From an uncultured Bacteroidales bacterium (GTDB lineage: Bacteria; Bacteroidota; Bacteroidia; Bacteroidales; WCHB1-69): a stretch of DNA of 37,582 bases. The number at the start of each line of letters is the position of its first letter. Position 1 is the first letter of the stretch. The stretch is taken from the NCBI GenBank assembly GCA_905233745.1, contig CAJODA010000014.1:1-37582 (forward strand), written 5' to 3'. Below the pieces are notes generated by a model that worked only from the letters and a program-made list of their open reading frames with translations, did not search any database and had not been told where the DNA came from. A program made the position numbers and the translations under genes. This document shows positions 23,350 through 31,400 of the stretch, in pieces.

Positions 23350-23427
23350 CTGATGTTTTTTTGAATACGGATTATCACCATTATGGATTGATTCATTTGA
23401 TGAAAATAACCACCAAACTATACCACA

Positions 23428-23775
23428 ATGATCAAGAATAAGCAAGACATTCGAATTGAAACCGTGGAAAACCAGGGCAACATTGAGGGCCGTATTAACA
23501 AGGACATCATCCTTACGCCCGCGGAAATGCTGGAACGTGCCTCGATGTTCAATATCATCACCCTTCCATCCGGGAGCCGGATTAAGGAGCATTCGCACAT
23601 CGATGATGCGGAGATTTACTACATTTTAGAGGGTGAGGCCGAGGTTACCGACAACGACACAACCGCCACTATGCGTGCCGGAGACGTGATGTTCACTGGA
23701 AACGGTGCCCGCCACAGCATTGCCAACAACAGCGGCATGGACGTGAAGTTTCTGGCGTGCATCTTGAAAATATAG
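23428..23775 (+). CDS. Small cupin-domain protein
   Basis: A 115-residue single-domain cupin. Cupin motif 1 is GSRIKEHSHIDDAEIYYILEGEAEV (49-73), with metal ligand candidates His55, His57 and Glu62, and motif 2 is GDVMFTGNGARHSI (85-98) with His96. This is a full metal-binding set, so it probably binds a divalent metal. Small cupins of this kind act as sugar or acid isomerases, dioxygenases or sensors; no substrate can be assigned. It is a single gene with a strong promoter, followed by an extragenic hairpin/repeat element before the C69 peptidase gene. Confidence 0.85.
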   Translation: MIKNKQDIRIETVENQGNIEGRINKDIILTPAEMLERASMFNIITLPSGSRIKEHSHIDDAEIYYILEGEAEVTDNDTTATMRAGDVMFTGNGARHSIANNSGMDVKFLACILKI

Positions 23776-23814
23776 AATGCATAATGAAATATATTAAAAC
23801 ATATTCCTTAAGCA

Positions 23815-23843
23815 GTCCCGAAGGGACAACACGCACGAAGTGC
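23815..23843 (+). repeat. Two GAA-triloop mini-hairpins
   Basis: GTCCC-GAA-GGGAC at 23815-23827 and GCAC-GAA-GTGC at 23833-23843 are perfect short stems with identical GAA loops. They lie just after the cupin gene and precede the tandem repeat at 23850-23920, and look like parts of one composite extragenic element. Confidence 0.7.
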
Positions 23844-23849
23844 TAGTAA

Positions 23850-23920
23850 CCCCACACAAGCGAAGCGCAGTGTGGGGTGGTAACCGTACACAAGCGAAGC
23901 GCAGTGTGGGGTGGTAACCG
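23850..23920 (+). repeat. Tandem 34-bp repeat with embedded hairpin
   Basis: Two 33-base identical units start at 23854 and 23888 (period 34), each reading ACACAAGCGAAGCGCAGTG... and ending GGTAACCG. In the first unit CCCCACAC (23850) pairs with GTGTGGGG (23870), enclosing a GC-GAA-GC core. Only two units are present, directly adjacent without unique spacers. Confidence 0.85.
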
Positions 23921-23950
23921 CAAATCGCAAAACCTAAATCCTAAACCAAT

Positions 23951-25687
23951 ATGAAACACCTCCTCTTTACCATCCTCCTCGCTACGGCCATCATCCCCGC
24001 CGTGGCCTGCACCAATCTGATTGTCGGCAAGAAAGCTTCCGCCGACGGCAGCGTGATGTGCACCTATAACTGCGACGGCTTCGGGTTCTCCGGGTCGCTG
24101 TTCCATAGTCCGGCGGGACGACACGCCCCCGGCGAGAAAATCGCCATCCATGGCTGGGGACCTTCACACGAAGGACAGTTCGTGACGCAGGTGGACTACA
24201 CCTACAATGTGGTCGGGCTGATGAACGAGCGGCAGGTCACCATCGTGGAGACCACCTTCGACGGGCGATTGGAACTCCAGAACCGCGAGGGGCTGCTCGA
24301 CTACTTCTCGCTGATGCGGCTCGCCCTCCAGCGCAGCGCCAATGCTCGCGAGGCCATCAAGTGCATGGCTGAGCTGGTGGCGGAGTACGGCTATAACAGC
24401 AGCGGCGAAAGCATCACCATCTGTGACCCCAACGAGGCGTGGATCATGGAAATCATCGGCAAGGGGAAGGGTAGGAAAGGGGCTGTCTGGGTCGCACTGC
24501 GCATCCCCGACGACTGTATCTGCGCCCATGCCAACCTCAGCCGCATCCGCTTTTTCCCGAAAGAGGGTGAATGTTGGGATAATGGTTTTATCATAAAACA
24601 GAAAACCAACAAGTTGAAAGAATACAAGAGCCTCAACAGCCAGCACTTGGCGTATATCAGCCAGCCACAAGTGGAGTGCGTCTATGCCGCCGATGCCGTC
24701 ACCTTCGCCCGCGAGATGGGCTTCTTCAGCGGCAAAGACAACGAGTTCTCCTTCCGCGATGCCTACTGTCCCATCGATTTCGAGAATGTTCGCTACGCTG
24801 ACGCCCGCGTGTGGAGCTTCTTCAACAATCACTGCTCGGATATGGACAAGTATTTTGACTATATCGAAGGCTATTTCGATATCTGTGAAGGGCTTCCGCT
24901 TTGGGTAAAGCCAGACAAGCCACTATCCCTCAGAGATTTGCAGGAGGATATGCGCGACCACTTCGAGGGCACACCCTTAGATATGACCTCCGACATGACC
25001 GCCGGTCCGTGGGGAATGCCGATTCGTCCGCTGCCGATGCACTTCCGTGACACCAGTGGCGTGAGCTACTTCCGTGAGCGACCCATCGCCACGCAACAGA
25101 GCGGCTTCACGATGACCTGCCAAATGCGTTCGTGGCTGCCCGACGATGTGGGTGGCGTCACTTGGTTCAACTGCGACGACGCCGACATGGTGGCCTATGT
25201 GCCGATATACTGCTGCATCACACAGGTGCCCGACTGCTTCCGTCCTGAGAACAACCAGCGCACGGAATTCAGCTTTGAGTCGGCCTTCTGGATGAACAAC
25301 TGGGTGGCAAACATGGTCTATCCGCGTTACTCGATGATGATCGAAGACCTCCGCAAGGCTCAGCGCGAGTTAGAGGACTACTACTTTGCTGACCAGGACA
25401 GCGTGCTGAAGGCCATCGAGACGATGACCCCTGCCGACCGTCGCGACTACCTCAATAAGAAGAGCATCAACTATGCCGACCGGATGATGAAGCGTTGGGA
25501 TAAGTTGGCCAAATTCTTGATTGTCAGATATAACGACCAAGTGGTGAAAAAGGTGGACAAAAATGGTGAATTCCTGCGTTGGGGTTACGACGCCCCTGGC
25601 TACGACATCCAGTTCATCAACGCCATCGGTCCCGCCACAGGAGATCGGTATAAGTTGAAGGAGGTGATTGAGAGAAGGGAGCGGTAG
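23951..25687 (+). CDS. Exported C69-family dipeptidase
   Basis: A 578-residue peptidase of family C69 (PepD/dipeptidase A type), an N-terminal nucleophile hydrolase. The first 19 residues (MKHLLFTILLATAIIPAVA) are a signal peptide; cleavage exposes Cys20 in CTNLIVGKKAS.DGSVM, the expected catalytic nucleophile, so the Cys should not be read as a lipobox. Other family hallmarks are NVVGLMNERQVTIVETTFDGR near 84-104 and SSGESITICDPNEAWIMEIIGKG near 153-173. The enzyme probably cleaves dipeptides in the periplasm, supplying amino acids. The gene has a richer G+C look at third codon positions (many GCC, ACC, GAC, CGC) than its neighbours, which may reflect high expression or a different history. 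It is followed by a strong stem-loop and a palindrome. Confidence 0.92.
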   Translation: MKHLLFTILLATAIIPAVACTNLIVGKKASADGSVMCTYNCDGFGFSGSLFHSPAGRHAPGEKIAIHGWGPSHEGQFVTQVDYTYNVVGLMNERQVTIVETTFDGRLELQNREGLLDYFSLMRLALQRSANAREAIKCMAELVAEYGYNSSGESITICDPNEAWIMEIIGKGKGRKGAVWVALRIPDDCICAHANLSRIRFFPKEGECWDNGFIIKQKTNKLKEYKSLNSQHLAYISQPQVECVYAADAVTFAREMGFFSGKDNEFSFRDAYCPIDFENVRYADARVWSFFNNHCSDMDKYFDYIEGYFDICEGLPLWVKPDKPLSLRDLQEDMRDHFEGTPLDMTSDMTAGPWGMPIRPLPMHFRDTSGVSYFRERPIATQQSGFTMTCQMRSWLPDDVGGVTWFNCDDADMVAYVPIYCCITQVPDCFRPENNQRTEFSFESAFWMNNWVANMVYPRYSMMIEDLRKAQRELEDYYFADQDSVLKAIETMTPADRRDYLNKKSINYADRMMKRWDKLAKFLIVRYNDQVVKKVDKNGEFLRWGYDAPGYDIQFINAIGPATGDRYKLKEVIERRER

Positions 25688-25742
25688 TCCGCATTTGCAA
25701 CAAGGCTCGTGTACCTGAATTTAAAGAATGGTACATGTTATA

Positions 25743-25784
25743 AAACAAGGTACGGCAGTTATTCTACCGTACCTTGTTTGTTTT
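25743..25784. terminator. Bidirectional terminator between C69 peptidase and kamA
   Basis: AAACAAGGTACGG and CCGTACCTTGTTT form a 13-bp perfect stem around an 11-base loop. GTTTTG follows on the plus strand and TATAA on the minus, so it can serve both convergent genes. Confidence 0.85.
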
Positions 25785-25814
25785 GTGGAGACGTTTCATG
25801 AAACGTCTCCACAA
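25783..25814. repeat. 32-bp perfect palindrome, GRGACG family copy 4
   Basis: Arms TTGTGGAGACGTTTCA and TGAAACGTCTCCACAA form a perfect inverted repeat directly after the terminator stem and before the kamA stop. It is the longest of the four related palindromes in the window. Confidence 0.9.
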
Positions 25815-25832
25815 TGTTGGGTATTCGCAATA

Positions 25833-27071
25833 TTATTTTTTGTGTCTCTTCTTTCTCGCCAGCTCGTTGGGCTCGAGGGCCATCTGTTCGCCGTGCAGCA
25901 GGGAGGCCACGCCTTCCACATGCTTCTTGTCGGGCAGCGGGCTGCAGGTGTTCTCCTGATAATCCTCAGGCTCGGTGTAGGTGGTGATCACGCCTTCGTA
26001 GTTGCGCAGAATCACTTTGTGCGGACTCTGGGAGATGACGTACTGGGGCATTACCGGAATCTTGCCGCCGCCGCCGGGAGCATCCACCACGAAGGTCGGC
26101 ACGCAGTAGCCGGAGGTGTGTCCGCGCAGGTTCTCGATGATTTCGATACCCTTGGAAACGGGCGTGCGGAAATGCTCCAGACCCATGGAGAGGTCGCACT
26201 GGTAGATGTAGTACGGACGCACGCGCATGCGCACGAGGTCGTGCACGAGCTGCTTCATGATCTCGGTGTCGTCGTTCACACCGCGCAACAAGACGGTTTG
26301 GTTGCCGAGCGGAATACCGGCGTCAGCCAGTCTGGCGCATGCGGCAGCAGACTCTTCAGTCACCTCGTTCGGGTGGTTGAAGTGGGTGTTGAGCCAAATC
26401 GGATGGTATTTCTTGAGCATGTTCACCAAGTCGTCCGTGATGCGTTGCGGGCAGACCACAGGGGTACGGCTGCCGAGGCGGATAATCTCTACGTGTGGGA
26501 TGGCTCTCAGGCGTTGGATGATGGATTCAAGCATTTTGTCACTTACCATAAGGGCATCGCCTCCGGAGAGGAGCACGTCACGAACTTGCGGAGTGCGGGC
26601 AATGTAATCGATGGCAGCCTGGATGCGATTCTGGGTGGACTCGCAGTCGTGTTGGCCGGCAAAGCGTCTGCGAGTGCAGTGACGACAGTACATGGAGCAC
26701 ATGTCTGTAATCAAAAACAGCACTCTGTCCGGATAACGGTGAGTAAGTCCTGGAACAGGAGAGTCCTCGTCTTCATGCAGTGGGTCAAGCAGATCGGCAG
26801 GCGACTGATGCACTTCGGCACCCGTCGGGATGGCCTGTTTGCGGATGGGGCAGTTCGGGTTGTTCGGGTCAATCAGACTCAGATAGTATGGCGTGATGGC
26901 CATACGGAGGGTTTGCAGCGACTTCTTCACGCCTTCCTCCTCCTCGGGAGTCAGTTCAATGTATTTCTTCAGTTCATCTAAGGTCTCAACTCTGTTTCTG
27001 ACCTGCCATTTCCAATCGTTCCATTCTGCATCGGTAACGTTGGGAAACAATTCTTTTCTTCTGCTTGGCAT
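25833..27071 (-). CDS. kamA: Lysine 2,3-aminomutase
   Basis: A 412-residue radical SAM, PLP-dependent enzyme converting L-lysine to L-beta-lysine. The 4Fe-4S cysteines are Cys125, Cys129 and Cys132 (CSMYCRHC), the glycine motif SGGDAL lies at 169-174, the PLP lysine is Lys337 (APGGGGK), and the substrate-binding aspartates are Asp293 (QCDLSMG) and Asp330 (FVVDAPG). These residue numbers coincide with those I recall for the Clostridium subterminale enzyme, strong support for true lysine aminomutase rather than EpmB. In fermenters it starts lysine degradation; elsewhere it makes N-acetyl-beta-lysine. Neither the rest of a lysine fermentation operon nor an acetyltransferase is adjacent. It has its own TAtcTTTG promoter box. 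Confidence 0.95.
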   Translation of the reverse strand: MPSRRKELFPNVTDAEWNDWKWQVRNRVETLDELKKYIELTPEEEEGVKKSLQTLRMAITPYYLSLIDPNNPNCPIRKQAIPTGAEVHQSPADLLDPLHEDEDSPVPGLTHRYPDRVLFLITDMCSMYCRHCTRRRFAGQHDCESTQNRIQAAIDYIARTPQVRDVLLSGGDALMVSDKMLESIIQRLRAIPHVEIIRLGSRTPVVCPQRITDDLVNMLKKYHPIWLNTHFNHPNEVTEESAAACARLADAGIPLGNQTVLLRGVNDDTEIMKQLVHDLVRMRVRPYYIYQCDLSMGLEHFRTPVSKGIEIIENLRGHTSGYCVPTFVVDAPGGGGKIPVMPQYVISQSPHKVILRNYEGVITTYTEPEDYQENTCSPLPDKKHVEGVASLLHGEQMALEPNELARKKRHKK

Positions 27072-27124
27072 ATCTTGGTTATTATTGTTTTATAAAAAAT
27101 AATTACAAAATTTTTATTTGGCCG

Positions 27125-27132
27125 CAAAGATA
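27125..27132 (-). promoter_or_regulatory. -7 promoter box for kamA
   Basis: Minus-strand TATCTTTG followed by CGGCC, 54 bases upstream of the kamA ATG, matches TAnnTTTG strongly. It lies just after the namZ-like stop, so kamA is probably a separate transcript. Confidence 0.65.
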
Positions 27133-27165
27133 CAAAAAAAGGAAACAGTGAATAGGGGTTAAAAA

Positions 27166-28350
27166 TCAGAAATCAGGATAAAGCAGATATTTTTTGCGGA
27201 TGGATTTGAAATTTTCCAAATCTTCCTGCCAACTCATACGGATTTCCTCTTCGTTCATGCCTGCCACAAGTTGTTTGCGCAGCTGGTCGGTGCCCGCCAG
27301 TTTGTCGAAAAAATTGGGGTTGGTGAAGAAGTGTTCCTTGTCCGAATATTGCCCATATGCTGTAAGCAAATATTGCAGGTTGAGTGAATTGGTGCTGTCA
27401 AGCTGTGCTTTGGCGTATTCTTTGAGGTAGTACCCGTGGCACTCTTTTCCATTATGGGGTGGGTTTTCAGACACGCCTCGAATGGGTGCGGGCGTGAAGG
27501 TGTAGTCTCCTCCCTTCATCATCGGTGCTCCATATATCTGGAAGGGTAGGGGAGTGCCTCGCCCCACACTGATGTCGGTGCCTTCAAACAGGCAGAGTGA
27601 AGGATATAGATAGATGGATTCTGCATTCGGAAGGTTCGGGGAAGGTGGAACGGGCAGATTGTATCGGGAGTTGTGCGTGTAATTACCCAATTTGATGACG
27701 GTCAGGTCGCATTGTGCTCCATTGGCCAGCCAATGCTCGCCGTTAATCATCTGGGCATACTCTCCAATGGTCATGCCATAAACCACGGGAACAGCGTGCA
27801 TTCCTACAAATGATCTGAAATGTGTGTCCAAAACCGGGCCATCCACAAAATAGCCGTTGGGATTGGGCCGGTCAAGGACAATGACTCTCACCCCATTCTC
27901 TGCCGCTGCCTCCATAACATAGTGCAAAGTGGAGATGTATGTGTAGAAACGGCATCCTACGTCTTGCAGATCGAATAGGATAACATCTATGCCTTTCAGC
28001 TGTTCGGCGGTCGGTTTCTTGTTTTTTCCGTATAGGGATATGATGGGGAGACCAGTTTCAGGGTCTGTGCCGGAGGCAATGTGCGCACCAGCTTCTGCTT
28101 TGCCTCTAAACCCATGTTCTGGGCAGAATATCTTGCTGACATTCACCTCCATGGCAAGTAGTGTGTCCACCAAGTGGCGACTTCCAACTTGTGAGGTTTG
28201 GTTGCCGCAGACAGCCACATTCGATTGGCGGGTGAGGGGAATGTAGTCCTCTGTTCGCTCTGCACCTGTGACAATAGGCGCTTGTGCCTGTAAAGCAGGC
28301 AAACATAATAGCGTCATCAGCAATATAAAAACAGCCTTGCGCATGATCAT
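27166..28350 (-). CDS. namZ: DUF1343 protein, NamZ-type exo-N-acetylmuramidase
   Basis: A 394-residue exported protein of the DUF1343/NamZ family (CAZy GH171), whose characterised members remove terminal N-acetylmuramic acid from peptidoglycan fragments. A signal peptide spans about 1-23 (MIMRKAVFILLMTLLCLPALQAQ). Conserved blocks are FCPEHGFRG at 75-83, ISLYGKNKKPT near 104, ILFDLQDVGCRFYTYIS at 124-140 and VLDRPNPNGYFVDGPVL near 158-174, with SVGRGTPLPFQ further on. The full family length is present and the conserved acidic/His residues in PEHG and DLQD are intact, so it is likely active. It lies downstream of the giant T9SS protein on the same strand, separated by a stem-loop; it has no sorting domain itself. 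A second Met at codon 3 is an equally good start. Confidence 0.9.
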   Translation of the reverse strand: MIMRKAVFILLMTLLCLPALQAQAPIVTGAERTEDYIPLTRQSNVAVCGNQTSQVGSRHLVDTLLAMEVNVSKIFCPEHGFRGKAEAGAHIASGTDPETGLPIISLYGKNKKPTAEQLKGIDVILFDLQDVGCRFYTYISTLHYVMEAAAENGVRVIVLDRPNPNGYFVDGPVLDTHFRSFVGMHAVPVVYGMTIGEYAQMINGEHWLANGAQCDLTVIKLGNYTHNSRYNLPVPPSPNLPNAESIYLYPSLCLFEGTDISVGRGTPLPFQIYGAPMMKGGDYTFTPAPIRGVSENPPHNGKECHGYYLKEYAKAQLDSTNSLNLQYLLTAYGQYSDKEHFFTNPNFFDKLAGTDQLRKQLVAGMNEEEIRMSWQEDLENFKSIRKKYLLYPDF

Positions 28351-28367
28351 TGTCCCTTTCTGTAAAT

Positions 28368-28397
28368 GAAACTACCCGATGTTACTCGGGTAGTTTC
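28368..28397 (-). terminator. Stem-loop between the giant T9SS gene and namZ
   Basis: GAAACTACCCGA and TCGGGTAGTTTC form a perfect 12-bp stem around a six-base loop, 21 bases after the giant gene's stop. On the minus strand the following sequence (ATTTACAG) has only a weak T run, so it may attenuate or protect RNA rather than fully terminate. Confidence 0.65.
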
Positions 28398-28418
28398 GGG
28401 GTATGTTAAGAAAACGGT

Positions 28419-31400
28419 TTATTTTTGGATAACCATCTTCTTGGTTAATACAACATCTTTGAATTTGAGGGTGTAGAAGTAAATTCCGGCAGCAAGCTCG
28501 CTGGTATTTACATCGTAGAAGTTCATTCCCTCCAGAGCGTCTTGTGAGGTAGTGTAGAGCAATTGTCCTTGTGTGGAGTAGATGCTTAATGTGGTGGCTC
28601 CAGCTTCGGGCAATGAGTAGGAGATACGGGTGCTGGTAACAGCCGGGTTGGGCTCGTTTTGCATGAGTATCACACCATCCTTGTCATCTATTTCAGAAAC
28701 AGCGTAATTGGTACATGCGATAACGTGTTTCTTGTTGTTCAGCGTATCAGCATCCAATTCATAGTCAATATGCACTCTGAAGATGAAGTCCAAATTAGCT
28801 GACGGGAAGTTCACTACGAATCCGGAATCGAGCGTATAAGTCATGGCTTCATCCGGCATCAACATGTGCTCGATGGTATCATAGCGCACATCAAAGTCGC
28901 TGCCCACAGACATGGTGCTGGTGAGATCAAACTTGAAGATGGGTGAAATACCGACATTGCGGATGACCACCTGAGGTCTGATTACTTCACCGACCGGAAT
29001 ACAGGCAGTATCGCTGGGGGATATGACAGACTCAAGTTTGATGCTTGGCAAACCTACTTTCAGGTTGATGTCATCAAGACTCGGGTCAATCATGCCGGAG
29101 TGGTTCATGATTCTGAATCTCAACTGTGCCACTTCGTCGAATCCGATCAGGGCGTTGGTGTGCTTTGTCCAAAGAGAGCCGGATGATGTTTGACCACCGT
29201 CAGCTTTCGTCAAAGTGTCAATTGTGATGAAGTTTGTACCGGAACCGGCTTGTACCAATATTTTGAAGTTAGCTGAGTTGGCACCATAGAAGTGCTTGTA
29301 GAATGAGAGCTCAATCGGGTAGTCGTAGTTGTAGTGCATGTTGATACAGCGAGAGGTGAGGGTGGCCCAGCGGGTTGGGCTGCCGGCACCAGGCACCGTG
29401 ACGTAACGGCCGGTCGGGTTGGCTTGTGTATGGTCAATGGAAGGACCTGCCTGCGGGTTGTTCTCAGCAGCGCCTTGCTGGATCATCCACACGTATGCAG
29501 GATTCATCTGGTCAAGAATCCAGTCATCCGTGAAATGGATGGTGCTAATGGTGGTACCCGTGTTATGGTCAAAGTCTTCCAAGTACGGGACGGTAAGTAT
29601 GCGTTGCAGTGAGTCTGTAGAGGCATTTACACTTAAGGTGTCGTTATGGCGATACTGGTCGGCATCGTAGGTGAGGGTGGAAGAAACGACATAATTACCT
29701 ATTCTGTTCAAATCCACTGGTTTAATGATGACCTCGATAGAATCGCCGGGTGCTATGGTACCCTCTGTCAATTGTGCGCTATAGGTGTTGGTGTTTGCAC
29801 CTTGTCTGACGATAGAGGTTACGGTCAAATCGTTGCTGCTGGACAATGTCTGGGTTTGAGAGCCATAGTTGCGTACCCACAACCGCATAGTAGCGCTGTT
29901 GTCCGGGCAAACGTCGCCAACGGGGTGGAGGTATGATGAAATACCCAAGTCGTTTTCATACGGCGGCAGAATCTCAACAGCATAATCCTCAGTTTCACCT
30001 TGTGCGTAATAGCCGTTAGGCTGGATAGTGGCGGAAGAGGTGATGACGCGCATACGGGTGAGGCCCGTTTCAGCAGTGTTCGGAACATCCACGTAGAGGA
30101 ACATCAGAGAGTCCAGATTGGTGTTGCTGAAGTTGAGCGGAGTTACGCGCTCATCATTCGTGAAGGCGTTATCTCTGTTGTAGTCAATGTAAACAGCTTT
30201 ATAGACACGGGAACTGTTGTTGGTCTCGAAGGAGTGATAGACATATAATGGATAACGCTGGCCAATCACGATAGTGCCACGTTGGCTCTCATCAAGAGTG
30301 AAGTCGGAATAGGTCTCATCTCCCACACGCGGGTGCAACTTGAACGGACTCGGGTTGCCGTTATTGATACCTGCGAAGGTTACATTCGTGATGTGCAGGC
30401 CCAGCGTGGTGGAAGTCGGTGATGAGGCGGGAGTGGGATCCGGCTTGCTGAGGTACATGATAGCCGTATCGTTGTCTCTATAGTTGTCGTTGGTAAGGTC
30501 CGTGTAAACCTTGAACGGTGTCGAGAAGTAGATGGATGACAGGTCAACCGGTGTGCTGAATGTCATAGTGCCGGTGGCTCCGGAGGCCAATGAACCGGTA
30601 TAGTTCTGCGTTACTGCAGTCTGGTTGTCCAGCTGGTACTTCACTGGGAAGTTGCTCTCAGTACTGTTACCATGGTTGATAATGGTTACGCTGACTGATT
30701 CGGTTGTTGTATAGTCATTGTTAGGAGATACAGGCGCGGTGATGCTTTCCAAATGCAGGTCATGTGCGCGTTGTGCGGTGCTGATCTGCAGCAAACCTTT
30801 AGGTGACTCGCACGTGTAGTTGAATTTGAATCGCGTGTTCCAGCGGAAGGATTGCCATCCGAAGTTGCCGGTTGTCTTCACGAGCACTTTTTTCTGAATA
30901 CTTGTGCCGTAGAATTGAGGTGTGGAGATACCGTAGTTGGTCAGACAGCTTCCGCCGTTGCAATCATGCTCAGTGTACAAGAAGATGGCTCTGCCATCAT
31001 AGTCGAAGCCGCCCTGGATGGGGATGGCATACCATTCAGTCTGATCGAAAGCAAGATCACCGTCAAACACGAGCTTTGCAGCTGCAGTCTCGGCATCCCA
31101 GTTGATGGCCGGTACAGTGTTGCCGTAGGTCGTGTCATTAGTGTTGGCCATCCAAATCTTGACCGGAACGGAAGTGCCGGCGTTGTTGTTGGCGACTTTG
31201 ATTCTGACTGAAAGCGTGTCAATGCGACCGGCATGTGCTCCAATTTCATCAGAGGTGTAGATGATTCTACCGTATGATTTGGCTGTATTGAAGGTGAATG
31301 GTGTGGATTGTCCCTGGTTGCCGGTACCTACGGTAACGGTTTCTTGGAACTCAGGACTTTCAATACGTCCGCTGTAGTAATACTCAACGTCTCCATATAA

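Noticed and set aside
23854-23920. A CRISPR array from the 34-bp direct repeat
   Set aside because: There are only two directly adjacent units with no unique spacers and no cas genes.
24008-24010. Reading Cys20 of the C69 peptidase as a lipoprotein anchor
   Set aside because: In this family the Cys after the signal peptide is the N-terminal nucleophile; the surrounding CTNLIVGKKAS.DGS motif fits that role.
25728-26981. A 417-codon open frame on the plus strand opposite kamA
   Set aside because: kamA has every catalytic residue in place; the antisense translation shows no recognisable motif and covers the terminator and palindrome.
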